NCBI GenBank assembly: GCA_022820825.1
Contig: JAJEEU010000069.1
Span: 1 to 64,000 of the forward strand
Length of the DNA: 64,000 bases
Source of the DNA: Vicinamibacteria bacterium
GTDB lineage: Bacteria; Acidobacteriota; Vicinamibacteria; Vicinamibacterales; UBA8438
Direction: 5' to 3'
A model generated the notes under the pieces. That model did not search any database. It was given only the letters and a program-made list of their open reading frames with translations, and was not told the DNA's origin. Positions 1-13,007 of this stretch are shown here, one piece after another (within the stretch, counting starts at the first letter, position 1; each line of letters begins with the position of its first letter). Made by a program: the position numbers and the translations under genes.

Positions 1-23
1 GGGAGCGGAAGAAAATACAAGAA

Positions 24-1574
24 GTGCCACGGGGCCTGACCATGGAGACACGAGCCGCAATACCGCAGGACCGCCTGACGGGCGCCGACATCGAGACGGC
101 GCTCACCTTCGACGACGTACTGCTGGTGCCCCGCCACTCGCGCGTGGTGCCCAGCGAAGTGGACGTCTCCACCCGCTTCACCCGCAACATGTCGCTGCGG
201 GTGCCCCTGGCCAGCGCGGCCATGGATACCGTCACCGAGTCCGGCATGGCGATCGCCATGGCCCAGCTCGGCGGCATCGGCATCATCCACAAGAACCTCG
301 ACGTCGCCGAGCAGGCGTCCGAAGTGGACCGCGTCAAGCGGTCCGAGAGCGGGATGATCGTGAATCCCATCACCCTCGCGCCCGACAGCACGGTCTACGA
401 GGCGCTGGAGCTGATGAAGAAGTACCGCATCTCCGGTGTCCCGATCACCGCGGACGGCCGCGCCGAGGGGCGGCTCGTCGGGATCCTGACCAACCGCGAT
501 CTGCGCTTTCTCGACGACGTCCACCGGCCGGTGTCGGAGGTGATGACGCACGGCGAGCTGTTCACGGTGCCGGTGGGGACGACCCTGGATCAGGCGAAGG
601 AGATCCTGCACCGCCACCGCGTGGAGAAGCTGCTGGTCGTCGACGACGACTTCAACCTGCGCGGTCTGATCGCGGTCAAGGACATCCAGAAGATGATCAA
701 GTACCCGGCCGCCAGCAAGGACGGGCTGGGGCGCTTGAGAGTCGGCGCCGCCGTCGGGATCGGCGGCGACACGCTGGAGCGCGCGGAGGCGCTCGTGGCG
801 GCGCATGTCGACGTGCTCGTGCTCGACAGCGCGCATGGCCATTCGCAGAACGTCATCGACATGGCGCGCAGGCTGCGGGAGGCATACCCGTCGACGGACC
901 TGATTGCCGGCAACGTGGCTACCGCGGCCGGGTGCGAGGCGTTGATTGCAGCCGGCGTGGATGCCGTGAAGGTCGGGATCGGCTCCGGTTCGATCTGCAC
1001 CACGCGCATCGTGGCGGGCATCGGCGTGCCGATGGTCGCCGCCGTCGCGGACTGCGCGCGGGTGGCGGCCCGCCACGGCGTGCCGATCATCGCGGACGGC
1101 GGCATACGCTACTCGGGCGACATCACCAAGGCGCTGGCCGTGGGCGCCGGCAGCGTCATGATCGGCAGCCTGTTCGCCGGCACGGACGAGAGCCCCGGGG
1201 AGCTGATCCTGTATCAGGGCCGCAGCTTCAAGGAGTACCGCGGCATGGGGTCGATCGGCGCGATGCGCCGCGGCAGCCGCGACCGCTACTTCCAGGAAGA
1301 GTTCGACCTCGCGCCGCTGCAGCACGAGGACGGCGGCGGCAAGCTCGTGCCGGAGGGGATCGAGGGCCGCGTGCCGCACAAGGGCAGCGTCGGCTCCATG
1401 ATTCACCAGCTCGTGGGCGGGGTGCGCGCGGGCATGGGGTACTGCGGGGCGCCGACGATTGCCGACCTGCAGCAGGACTGCCAGCTCATCCGGATCACGC
1501 CGGCGGGAGTCCGCGAGAGCCACGTCCACGACGTGGTGATCACGAAGGAAGCGCCGAACTACCGCAGCGAGTAG
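24..1574 (+). CDS. guaB: Inosine-5'-monophosphate dehydrogenase (start may be ATG at 42)
   Basis: Full-length IMPDH with CBS domains and the catalytic [13 protein letters not shown] segment. Confidence 0.97.
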   Translation: MPRGLTMETRAAIPQDRLTGADIETALTFDDVLLVPRHSRVVPSEVDVSTRFTRNMSLRVPLASAAMDTVTESGMAIAMAQLGGIGIIHKNLDVAEQASEVDRVKRSESGMIVNPITLAPDSTVYEALELMKKYRISGVPITADGRAEGRLVGILTNRDLRFLDDVHRPVSEVMTHGELFTVPVGTTLDQAKEILHRHRVEKLLVVDDDFNLRGLIAVKDIQKMIKYPAASKDGLGRLRVGAAVGIGGDTLERAEALVAAHVDVLVLDSAHGHSQNVIDMARRLREAYPSTDLIAGNVATAAGCEALIAAGVDAVKVGIGSGSICTTRIVAGIGVPMVAAVADCARVAARHGVPIIADGGIRYSGDITKALAVGAGSVMIGSLFAGTDESPGELILYQGRSFKEYRGMGSIGAMRRGSRDRYFQEEFDLAPLQHEDGGGKLVPEGIEGRVPHKGSVGSMIHQLVGGVRAGMGYCGAPTIADLQQDCQLIRITPAGVRESHVHDVVITKEAPNYRSE

Positions 1575-1579
1575 CTCGC

Positions 1580-1996
1580 CTACGCGCGCTCGATGCGAAT
1601 CGAGCGCGTATCGGCGCCGTCGTCCTCTATGTGCACCTGCACGGCGCCCGTCATCGGGCGCACCAGCCGATCGGCCCACTCGATGGCCACGATGCCCCCG
1701 CCGGCCACGATCTCGTCGAGGCCGAGATCGTCCGCCTCTAGCGCCGACAGGCGATAGAGATCCACGTGCGTCACCGGCAGGCGGCCCGCGTACTGCTGAA
1801 TCAGGGTGAACGTCGGACTGGTGACCTCGTCGGCGTCCCCGCCGGCGCCCGCGAGCAGGCCGCGGACGAAGGCGGTCTTGCCCGCACCGAGCTCGCCGAA
1901 CAGCAGCACGGTTCCGCCGCGCGGCAGGTCGGCCGCGAGCTCACGCGCTATCCGTATCGTGTCCGTTTCCGAGTGGCTCCGGATCAAGCGTTCCAC
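1580..1996 (-). CDS. tsaE: tRNA threonylcarbamoyladenosine biosynthesis ATPase TsaE
   Basis: P-loop GELGAGKT and SPTFTLIQQY motif; size typical of TsaE. Confidence 0.93.
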   Translation of the reverse strand: MERLIRSHSETDTIRIARELAADLPRGGTVLLFGELGAGKTAFVRGLLAGAGGDADEVTSPTFTLIQQYAGRLPVTHVDLYRLSALEADDLGLDEIVAGGGIVAIEWADRLVRPMTGAVQVHIEDDGADTRSIRIERA

Positions 1997-3536
1997 TGGC
2001 GGCCTTTCCCAGCGCGGCGGCGACGTCGGACGCGATCAGCCCCGTCTGGCCATGTTCGCGGGCGGCAAGGTCGGCGGCCAGGCCGTGCAGATATACGGCC
2101 GCCTTGCAGGCGTCCGCCGTGTGCGCGAGCTGGGCCATCCAGGCCGCGGTGACGCCGGTCAGGACGTCGCCAGCGCCGCCCGTCGCCAGCCCGGGATTGC
2201 CGGTGAGGTTCACGGCCGCACTGCCGTCCGGCGCCGCGACAAGCGTCCGCGCGCCCTTGAGCACCACGTGCACGCCGTGCTCGGCGGCCATGCCGCGCGC
2301 CGTCGCGAGCCGCTCGTCCTGGACTTCCTGCGCGGTGCAGCCGCGCAGCCGGGCCATCTCGCCCGGATGCGGCGTCAGCACCACGTCGCCGGCCGCGGCG
2401 GGCCGGGCATCCAGCCATTCCGGGTGGTCGCTGCAGACGTTCAGGGCGTCCGCGTCCAGCACCAGCGGGACGCGCGCCCGCGCCAGCAGGCCGCGCACCA
2501 GGCCCGCGGCGCCCGGCCCGGTGCCGAGTCCGGGACCCGCCGCAATCACGTCGCACGGCGCCGCCAGCACCGCGTCGAGCGCGCCGGCCCCCACCACGCC
2601 CTCCTGCTCCTCCTCCAGCGGCAGCGTCATGTACTCGGGAGCCGCGGCCGCCACTGCCGGCACGCAGGACCGCGGCACGGCAACCGTGACCAGTCCGGCG
2701 CCGGACCTGAGCGCCCCGATGCCGGCCAGGCTGGCCGCGCCGGTGCGGCCCAGCGAGCCCGCTACTATCAGCACGTGTCCGAACGTGCCCTTGTGCGCGT
2801 CCTCGGCCCGATCCGGAACGAGGGCGCGTACCGTGACGGGCGTCACGAGCTCGAGGCGCGGTCCGGCCACGCCGTCGATCACCCGCTCCGGTATCCCGAT
2901 CTCGGCGACGTACACGTCGCCGGCGAACGTGCTGCCCGGCGTGAAGACCAGTGGTATCTTGGGCGCCGCCAGCGTCACCGTCAGGTCGGCGTCGATGGCC
3001 GGCCCGATCAGGCGGTGGGTATCCGCCGCAAGTCCGGTGGGCAGATCCACCGCCACGACCGGAACCCGCGCGGCATTGACGTCGTCCACCACGGCGGGCA
3101 GCATGCCTTCGAGCGGCCGATTCAACCCGGTCCCGAAGATGGCGTCGACAATCACGTCGCACGCCGCGATGTCCAGCCGGCGTCCGGCCCAGGCGGCGGC
3201 GTCGGGCACCTCCGTGACACTGACGTCGAGGCTCCCGAGCGCATCGAGATTCGTCCTGGCGTCGCCATGGACGTCCGCGGTCTGCCCCAGCAGGAACACC
3301 GCGACGTTGGCGCCGCGCCGGCGCAACGCGCGCGCCGCGACGAAGCCGTCTCCTCCATTGCTGCCGCGGCCGCACAACACGGCGACGCTGGATTCGGCGA
3401 GGTCGTCGAACGTGGACGCCATCACGTCAGCAACGCGGCGTCCCGCGTTCTCCATCAACGCGATCGACGGAATGCCGATCTCTTCAATCGTGCGGCGGTC
3501 GGCCTCGCGCATCTGCGCCGTATCGAGCACACGCAT
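1941..3536 (-). CDS. nnr: Bifunctional NAD(P)H-hydrate epimerase / ADP-dependent dehydratase
   Basis: YjeF N-terminal GRGSNGGDGFVAAR and C-terminal TPHPGEMARL, GNPGLATGGAGDVLTG motifs; overlaps tsaE start by 56 nt. Confidence 0.93.
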   Translation of the reverse strand: MRVLDTAQMREADRRTIEEIGIPSIALMENAGRRVADVMASTFDDLAESSVAVLCGRGSNGGDGFVAARALRRRGANVAVFLLGQTADVHGDARTNLDALGSLDVSVTEVPDAAAWAGRRLDIAACDVIVDAIFGTGLNRPLEGMLPAVVDDVNAARVPVVAVDLPTGLAADTHRLIGPAIDADLTVTLAAPKIPLVFTPGSTFAGDVYVAEIGIPERVIDGVAGPRLELVTPVTVRALVPDRAEDAHKGTFGHVLIVAGSLGRTGAASLAGIGALRSGAGLVTVAVPRSCVPAVAAAAPEYMTLPLEEEQEGVVGAGALDAVLAAPCDVIAAGPGLGTGPGAAGLVRGLLARARVPLVLDADALNVCSDHPEWLDARPAAAGDVVLTPHPGEMARLRGCTAQEVQDERLATARGMAAEHGVHVVLKGARTLVAAPDGSAAVNLTGNPGLATGGAGDVLTGVTAAWMAQLAHTADACKAAVYLHGLAADLAAREHGQTGLIASDVAAALGKAASGTLDPEPLGNGHDTDSA

Positions 3537-3619
3537 GGCAAATCGGCATGTACACTAGCATGGCGGCCGCGGCGCGGGGCTCAGCCCCGAACAGGAATGC
3601 TGCGGAGCCCCATCCAACG

Positions 3620-4494
3620 ATGTCTCCAGATACCGCTGTAAATGTGAATGGACGCATCGGCAACGCCGAGACGGCGGTGGTGCCGGTATTCGATCACGGA
3701 TTTCTGTACGGCGAGGGCGTGTACGAGACGCTGCGCACGTACAACCGGCGCCCGTTCCTGCTCGATCGGCATTTCGACCGACTGCGCGCCTCTGCCGCCG
3801 CCATCGGGCTGGAGGTACCGCTCACCGACGAGCAGCTCGCGGAACGTATCGACAAGACCGCCGCCGCCGCGGTCATCGACGGGGAGCGCTATATCCGCCT
3901 GCTCGTGACCCGCGGCGTCGGCGGGCTCAGCTATGACCCGCGGGAGTGCGGCGAGCCGACGGTCGTCATCATCGTCAAGGCGCATGCCGATACGCCGCCG
4001 GAGGTCCAGGCGCGGGGTGTCGCGATTGTCGTGTCCAGCGTCATGCGGAACCACCCCTCGGCCGTCGACCCCCGCATCAAGTCGAACAACCTGCTGAACA
4101 ACGCGCTCGCCATGCAGGAGGCGCTGCGCCGCGGCGCCGAGGAAGCGTTGATGCGCAACCACCGCGGCGAGCTCTCGGAATGCTCGCAGTCGAACTTCTT
4201 CCTGGTTCGTGAGGGCGAGGCGCTGACGCCCCCGCTGGAGTCCGGCCTGCTCGAGGGCGTGACGCGCAACTTCCTGTTCGAGGTGGCGGGCGACGTCGGC
4301 GTGCGCGCCCGCTATGCGGTCCTCCGCGACGCCGACCTGGCGGCCGCCGACGAGATGTTCATCACCAGCACGACCCGCGAGGTGCTGCCGGTTACGTCAA
4401 TCGACGGCAGGCCGGTCGGAACCGGCGCGCCGGGTCCCGTCACGCGTGCGCTGGCCGATGGATTCCGCGCGCGCGCACAGGCGCTCAGCCGAGG

Positions 4495-4498
<4 letters not shown>
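3620..4498 (+). CDS. Class IV aminotransferase (branched-chain / D-amino acid aminotransferase family)
   Basis: [28 protein letters not shown] and [11 protein letters not shown] motifs; ATG at 3620 chosen because upstream sequence is repeat-like. Confidence 0.88.
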
Positions 4499-7359
<2,861 letters not shown>

Positions 7360-7365
7360 CGGCGC

Positions 7366-7737
7366 CTACTTCACGATCTCGCCGTAGCCGGCGGCGTCGA
7401 GCAGGGACGACAGCTCGTCCGGATTGCTCAGCCGGACCACGATCAGCCACGTTCCGTAGGGATCCTCGTTCACCTTCTCGGGCTGCGCGGCGGCGTCGCC
7501 GTTCACCTCCACCACCTCTCCCGAAACCGGGGAGTAGAGATCCGACACCGCCTTCACCGATTCGATGGAGCCGAACTGCTCGCCCTGGCTGACGGCCCCG
7601 CCCGCCTGCGGCAGGTCGACGAACACCACGTCGCCGAGCTGTTCCTGCGCGTAGGCCGTGATGCCGATGCGGCCCCGGTCGCCGTCGACGTGGATCCACT
7701 CGTGGTCTTTCGTATAGCGCAACTCGGGGGGAATCAT
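7366..7737 (-). CDS. gcvH: Glycine cleavage system H protein
   Basis: Lipoyl-domain motif QFGSIESVKAVSDLYSPVSGEVVEVN. Confidence 0.97.
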   Translation of the reverse strand: MIPPELRYTKDHEWIHVDGDRGRIGITAYAQEQLGDVVFVDLPQAGGAVSQGEQFGSIESVKAVSDLYSPVSGEVVEVNGDAAAQPEKVNEDPYGTWLIVVRLSNPDELSSLLDAAGYGEIVK

Positions 7738-7743
7738 GCCTGG

Positions 7744-8862
7744 TCAGCTCCGGGGTCGCTTGTAGAACGGCATCCGCACGCGCCGGGCGCGCAGACGCCG
7801 CCCGCGGACGTCGATTTCAATCTCGCGGTCGACGTCGACCGCGCCTGCCGGCACGTACGCCATGCCGACGGCCTTGTTCAGGAACGGGGTCTGCGTGCCG
7901 CTCGTGACGCGGCCCGCCGCCGCGCCGTCGACGTACACATCGTAGCCGTGCCGGGCGATGCCGCGCTCCAGCATCTCGAAGCCCACGAGCCTGCGCGGGG
8001 CGCCGGCGCGCTTCTGCTCCACCAGCGCCTGCCTGCCGTTGAAGTCAGGCTTGTCCCAGCCGACAATCCAGCCGAGGCCGGCTTCGAGCACCGTCGTCGT
8101 CTCGTCGATGTCGCTGCCGTGCAGCCGCATGGCCGCTTCGAGCCGCAGCGTGTCGCGCGCGCCCAGCCCGGCCGGCTGGATTCCGGCCGCGGAGCCCGCA
8201 TCGAGCAGCGCCGTCCACAACCGATCGGCCATCTGCGGCGGGGCGAACAGCTCGAAGCCGTCCTCGCCCGTGTAGCCGGTGCGGGAAATCGTGACGCGGA
8301 TGCCCGCCACCTCGCCGCTGACGAAGTGGTAGTAGCGGAGGTCCGCCAGCGGCTCGGCCGTCAGCGGCTGCAGGATGTCCTGCGCGCGCGGCCCCTGCAG
8401 GGCGAGCAGGGCGTAGCGGCTGCTGGTGTTGACGGCGAAGGCGTCGTCGACCGCCGCGATCTCCTTGCGGATCCAGGCGACGTCGCGGTCCGTGTTGGCG
8501 GCGTTGGTGACGAGCAGGTAATGATCGTCCGCGAGCCGATAGACGAGCAGATCGTCGATGAAGGTGCCCGCGTCGCTCGTGAGGGCCGAGTACTGCGCCT
8601 GGCCGATCTCCAGCCGCGCCGCATCGTTGCAACTGATCCGCTGCACCGCCGCCAGCGCCCCGGAACCGGCGATCTCCACCTCGCCCATGTGGCTCACGTC
8701 GAACAACCCCGCAGCCGTGCGCACGGCCATGTGCTCCGCCGCGATGCCGGCGTACTGCACCGGCATGTCCCACCCGCCGAACGGCACCATGCGTGCCCCG
8801 TGGGCCTGGTGGCGGGCGTGGAGCGGAGTCCGTTTCAATCCGGTGGCTGCGGTCGCGGGCAT
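7744..8862 (-). CDS. gcvT: Glycine cleavage system T protein (aminomethyltransferase)
   Basis: TPLHARHQAHGARMVPFGGWDMPVQY start and overall family match; operon with gcvH and gcvP. Confidence 0.97.
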   Translation of the reverse strand: MPATAATGLKRTPLHARHQAHGARMVPFGGWDMPVQYAGIAAEHMAVRTAAGLFDVSHMGEVEIAGSGALAAVQRISCNDAARLEIGQAQYSALTSDAGTFIDDLLVYRLADDHYLLVTNAANTDRDVAWIRKEIAAVDDAFAVNTSSRYALLALQGPRAQDILQPLTAEPLADLRYYHFVSGEVAGIRVTISRTGYTGEDGFELFAPPQMADRLWTALLDAGSAAGIQPAGLGARDTLRLEAAMRLHGSDIDETTTVLEAGLGWIVGWDKPDFNGRQALVEQKRAGAPRRLVGFEMLERGIARHGYDVYVDGAAAGRVTSGTQTPFLNKAVGMAYVPAGAVDVDREIEIDVRGRRLRARRVRMPFYKRPRS

Positions 8863-8968
8863 CCAGGCAGGAACCGAACGAAGGCGGTTCGGTGACCTGA
8901 TGGAAAAGTACTATGCGGCTCGCGGAGCGGTCAAGAACCGCCGGCAAGCGGCCATGCGCCGGCGCGGA

Positions 8969-10390
8969 TCACTCCTCCGGCGCGCGGTCCTCGTAGGCGA
9001 GGTACGACTGCAGCGTGTGGTAGCTGATGCCCAGCACCTGGCAGGCCTGGCGTTTGTTGCGGTCGCAGCGGTCGAGCACCAGTCGCGCGTAACGGCTGCC
9101 CCATGCGCGCATGGTGTCATCCCTGCCCAGTGACGGCCCGAGCACTTCTTCGTAATCTTCCTTCACGAGCAGCGGCAGATCCCCGGGTGCAATCTCATTC
9201 GATCGCGACAAGGCGATTGCATGCTCGATGACGCGTTCCAGCTCCCGGACATTTCCGGGCCAGTCGTATGTGAGCAGGGCGTCAATGGCCTGCCGCGACA
9301 GACGCACCTCCCGGAGGTCGTAGTGGCGTTCCAGAAAATGGTCGACCAGCAGCGGGATATCGCCCCGCCGGGCCCGCAACGGCGGAACCTGGATTTCGAG
9401 CCCACCGAGGCGGTAGTACAGATCGGCCCTGAAACGTCCCTCGGCGACGAGCGCGCGGAGACTCCGGTTCGTGGCAACGATGATGCGGACATCGAGACGT
9501 CGTGTAGTATGGCCGCCCACGCGTTCTACCGACATTTCCTGAATTGCCCTGAGCAACTTTGCTTGTGCTGCCGGAGACAGATCCGCAACTTCATCCAGGA
9601 AGATCGTGCCTCCATCCGCCAGCTCGAATTTCCCGCGCCGGCCGCGGACACCCGTTGCCGTGCGCTCCTCGATGCCGAACAGCTCCGCCTCCAGCAGTGT
9701 CTCGACGAGCGCTGCGCAATTCACGCCGACGAACCGACCTGCGCATCGGGTGCTCTGGTTGTGTATGCGGCGGGCCACCAACTCCTTTCCCGAACCGCTC
9801 TCGCCTTCGATGAGCACCGTGAACGACGTGGCGGCGATACGCGCTATTTCGTGCCGCAGCCGCGTCATGACCGCGCTGGCGCCGATCAGCGGGGGCGACT
9901 GGACAACAGCCGGCGCGTCGGGACAGCCGGCCGTGCCGGGTCCAGGCGCCCCATTCAGCACCAGAGCCGCAACACGCGCCATGTCCATCAGGCATTGGCG
10001 ACCCTGGGCGTCGATGCCGTCCTCACCGCTCAGCGTCGCTTCGAGACATAGCGGCGGGCCGCCGCTGGTGGGCAGTGCGACCCGGATCCGTTCCGCCTCC
10101 AATCCGGGCCTGCTCCCCTCATCGCGCATGGTCCCGTTCAGAATTTTCACGGACCGCGCCTTCATCGCCTGACGGATCTCGTCCTCGACCAGCGACCTCC
10201 GACGCTGCCAGCTCGACGGACGGCCCAGAGCGCCGGCCAGACGGGCGAGCAGGCCTGACAGTGCCCGCCGGTGGTCGATCGTGCGATCCCGCGGGCGCTG
10301 TTTCGGATCTACCGTCGGAGCGGCGGGGTCGAATGCCGCCTCGGTTCCGTTGCCGGACATCCCGCGAGGCTTAAACAATTCCAATGCCAC
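8969..10390 (-). CDS. Sigma54-type AAA+ transcriptional regulator with Fis-type HTH and degenerate GAFTGA loop (start may be 10360)
   Basis: Walker A GESGSGKE, ELFGIEERTATGVRGRRGKFE in place of ELFGHEKGAFTGA, GGTIFLDEV, C-terminal Fis-like HTH. Confidence 0.9.
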   Translation of the reverse strand: MALELFKPRGMSGNGTEAAFDPAAPTVDPKQRPRDRTIDHRRALSGLLARLAGALGRPSSWQRRRSLVEDEIRQAMKARSVKILNGTMRDEGSRPGLEAERIRVALPTSGGPPLCLEATLSGEDGIDAQGRQCLMDMARVAALVLNGAPGPGTAGCPDAPAVVQSPPLIGASAVMTRLRHEIARIAATSFTVLIEGESGSGKELVARRIHNQSTRCAGRFVGVNCAALVETLLEAELFGIEERTATGVRGRRGKFELADGGTIFLDEVADLSPAAQAKLLRAIQEMSVERVGGHTTRRLDVRIIVATNRSLRALVAEGRFRADLYYRLGGLEIQVPPLRARRGDIPLLVDHFLERHYDLREVRLSRQAIDALLTYDWPGNVRELERVIEHAIALSRSNEIAPGDLPLLVKEDYEEVLGPSLGRDDTMRAWGSRYARLVLDRCDRNKRQACQVLGISYHTLQSYLAYEDRAPEE

Positions 10391-10570
10391 AACTTGAATT
10401 CCAGAAACCGCCAGTGTTTTCGGTGCGATCTGCGCTGCATGCGATCGGCTGACCGAACCGTATGCTCAGTTGGTTGTCGACCCCGTCGCGGCAGCAACCC
10501 CGAGATGTATACCGCATGCGCAGCAGCCACGCAGCGGATGTATGTTGAATGCCAGAAACAGGCGCCCGAT

Positions 10571-11176
10571 CTATCTCTCCCTCCATTCACCGTCACCTGC
10601 GTGATAGCAGAGCGTGCGGATCCTTCCCGTCGTTCCGAGCACACGCAAGGCGCATTGCAGGCCCGATCGGCCCCGGAGATAGAGAGTTCCGCTTGTCGCC
10701 GTTCCCACCGGACTGAACGAGAGCGTATCGCCGGATCCGAATCGAATCGGGTCCGTATTGCCGCCGCCATGGGACGTTCCCGTCAGTGACGGCAGGGCCG
10801 GGTCCAGCTCGAACCGTACCGACGGATAAGCCTCGTGCAGGCGCCGCGGCGGCTCGAGCGCGCGGTCGACCCCACTGGCTACGTCCGCTTTTCGTATCCC
10901 GTCACCGTCGCCGTCAATGTATGACCCGTACAGATAGCCGCCCTCATCTTGCTCGAACCTCAGTCCGACTGCTGCCCCATACCGCACGGCCTGGGAACGG
11001 CCCAGCATTGCTTGCGCCGCCAGATAGCGTGCGGCAGCCATGACTTGTGACTCCTCCCGCGCGGTTGCGAGAAACGGCACGGCGAGGCTCGCCAGCACCG
11101 CGACAACACCCAGGCTGACGATGCTGTCCACCAGCGTCATTCCTGCGCAATCGCGAGGCGGCTTCAAACGGCGCAT
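10571..11176 (-). CDS. Type IV / type II secretion pseudopilin-like protein (GspH/FimT-like)
   Basis: Prepilin-like N-terminus CAGMTLVDSIVSLGVVAVLASLAVP followed by a small variable domain. Confidence 0.75.
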   Translation of the reverse strand: MRRLKPPRDCAGMTLVDSIVSLGVVAVLASLAVPFLATAREESQVMAAARYLAAQAMLGRSQAVRYGAAVGLRFEQDEGGYLYGSYIDGDGDGIRKADVASGVDRALEPPRRLHEAYPSVRFELDPALPSLTGTSHGGGNTDPIRFGSGDTLSFSPVGTATSGTLYLRGRSGLQCALRVLGTTGRIRTLCYHAGDGEWRER

Positions 11177-11187
11177 CGTCGCGGTAC

Positions 11188-11216
11188 GGATGGGGCCCGC
11201 ATCGCGGGCCCCATCC
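11188..11216 (-). terminator. GC-rich perfect stem-loop immediately downstream of the comEA-like stop; no U-tract
   Basis: GGATGGGGCCCGC-ATC-GCGGGCCCCATCC, 13-bp perfect stem. Confidence 0.45.
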
Positions 11217-11225
11217 CGACCGCCG

Positions 11226-11558
11226 CTACTGCTGGCCGACACTCGCGTCGATCCGCACGAGGTCCCGCAGGCGCAGGAACGTTCGTTCGCCGATGCCGCG
11301 GATGTTCATGAGGTCCTCGACTTTCTCGAAGCCTCCGTTCTCGGTCCGGTATTCGATGATCCGTTCCGCGGTGCGGGGTCCAATCCCGGGGAGCGTTTCA
11401 AGGGCCGCCTTGTCCGCCGTGTTCAACTCCACCCGCTCCTCCCCTTCGGCTGCGGGTGCGGGGCTCTCGGCCTCGTTCGACTGCGGCCCCGGCACCGCGG
11501 CCGGATGTGCCGCCACGCAGAAGATGAGGAACAAGGCGATAGAAATGGTGGTGCGCAT
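11226..11558 (-). CDS. ComEA-like helix-hairpin-helix DNA-binding protein, secreted
   Basis: Signal peptide plus VELNTADKAALETLPGIGPRTAERIIEYR...GIGERTFLRLRDLV tandem HhH. Confidence 0.88.
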   Translation of the reverse strand: MRTTISIALFLIFCVAAHPAAVPGPQSNEAESPAPAAEGEERVELNTADKAALETLPGIGPRTAERIIEYRTENGGFEKVEDLMNIRGIGERTFLRLRDLVRIDASVGQQ

Positions 11559-11904
11559 GGATGCTCTCCCTTGGCATACGAGCCGATGTCCGGTGTGGCC
11601 TCATGTACCCGACCCTGAGTCGGCCCCGCCTCGATCAGCGGTTGGCAGTGGAGGTCGGGTACAGCCATCGGAGCTCGCGACGGGGCCACAACGACTGTGA
11701 GCAATAGCCGCGCCACCGCGGCCCGGCGCGCACGTGTCGTCCCAACCAACTCGAAATACTGGACTTCCGGCGCTCGGCCAAACGCACCGACGGAACCGCT
11801 CTCCCTTCACTGCGTCAATTCGACACCTGTGGTTGACAAAGGCCGTTGCGGAGGCGCAACCGCTGCTGGATGCCGCGCGCGGGGATATACTCCCTGCACT
11901 GCTC

Positions 11905-12966
11905 ATGAACATCGTGCCCGCCGAAACGCGCGCGGCCCGGCTCGCGGGTTGCCTGCCGGCATGTTGGCTGCTCGTTCTGGCTCTCGCGGGCCACGCCCCT
12001 GGCCAGCCCGCCAGACCGTCCCTCGACATCTACTGGGTCGACGTCGAAGGCGGCGCGGCCACGCTCATCGTCACGCCGGCCGGCCAGTCGATCCTGATGG
12101 ATGCCGGCTGGAACCGCGACGATGCGCGCGACGCCGAGCGCATCCAGGCCGCGCTGCGCGACGCGGGTATCGACCGGATCGACTTCTTCATCGCCTCACA
12201 CTTCCACGGAGACCATGTAGGCGGCCTCCGGGCGCTTGCCGAGCGCGTGCCGATCGGCCAGTTCGTCGACCACGGGGACAGCGTGGATCAGTCGAGCGAG
12301 CGCGGGCGCACGACCTGGGAGGCGTACCTGCAGGCGGTCGGCGATCGGCGGCGCAGCATCCGGCCGGGCGACAAGCTGCCGTTGCGGGGTCTGGAGTTCT
12401 CGTTCGTCACCGCGCACGGGGACACGCTGGAACGCCCGCTGATGCCGCTCGGTCCCAACCCGCACTGCGGCGGCTCGTGGCCCGCGCCGGTCGAATCCGG
12501 CGAGAACGCCGTGAGCCTCGGCTACCTCCTCTCGCTCGGCGCGTTCCAGTTCCTCGATCTCGGAGACGCCACGGTCGGCCTGCAGTTGAAGCTTGCCTGC
12601 CCGGTGAACAAGCTGGGCAACGTAGACATCTACCAGGTGCCGCACCACGGCAACGGCGTGGCGCCGCAGTTGACGTGGGCACTGGAGCCGACGGTCGCCG
12701 TCATCAACAACGGGCCACACAAGGGCGGCGGCGCCGAGGGATTCCAGGTAGTGGCCGACAGCCCGCGGCTGGAAGACGTGTGGCAGGGGCACCGCCCTCT
12801 GGACACGGATCCGGCCTACCGCACGTCAGATGAACTGACCGCCAACCTCACCGATGAAGATGACTGCCACGGGCACTGGATCAAGGCCATCGTCAACCCG
12901 GACGGGCGCAGCTATTCCATCACCAACGCGCGCACCGGCGCGAGCCGCGCGTACCTCTCCCGGTAG
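11905..12966 (+). CDS. Secreted MBL-fold metallohydrolase (ComEC C-terminal-like)
   Basis: Signal peptide then [10 protein letters not shown] zinc motif and VPHHGN motif. Confidence 0.85.
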   Translation: MNIVPAETRAARLAGCLPACWLLVLALAGHAPGQPARPSLDIYWVDVEGGAATLIVTPAGQSILMDAGWNRDDARDAERIQAALRDAGIDRIDFFIASHFHGDHVGGLRALAERVPIGQFVDHGDSVDQSSERGRTTWEAYLQAVGDRRRSIRPGDKLPLRGLEFSFVTAHGDTLERPLMPLGPNPHCGGSWPAPVESGENAVSLGYLLSLGAFQFLDLGDATVGLQLKLACPVNKLGNVDIYQVPHHGNGVAPQLTWALEPTVAVINNGPHKGGGAEGFQVVADSPRLEDVWQGHRPLDTDPAYRTSDELTANLTDEDDCHGHWIKAIVNPDGRSYSITNARTGASRAYLSR

Positions 12967-13007
12967 CCGACCAGTTTTGCGGGGGCGTCGGCCGGCCATA
13001 CGGTAGA

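Noticed and set aside
1806-3641. 611-aa plus-strand ORF and the 2104..3558 ORF
   Set aside because: Antisense to nnr; no recognisable domain
8863-8968. Glycine riboswitch upstream of gcvT
   Set aside because: Searched by eye on the minus strand; no recognisable aptamer core, only a short hairpin
11605-11662. 10-bp inverted repeat GTACCCGACC...GGTCGGGTAC
   Set aside because: Loop is ~38 nt and no context supports a terminator or operator; could be chance at this GC content
11833-11890. TTGACA and TATACT motifs upstream of the MBL gene
   Set aside because: Spacing (~46 bp) is incompatible with a single sigma70 promoter
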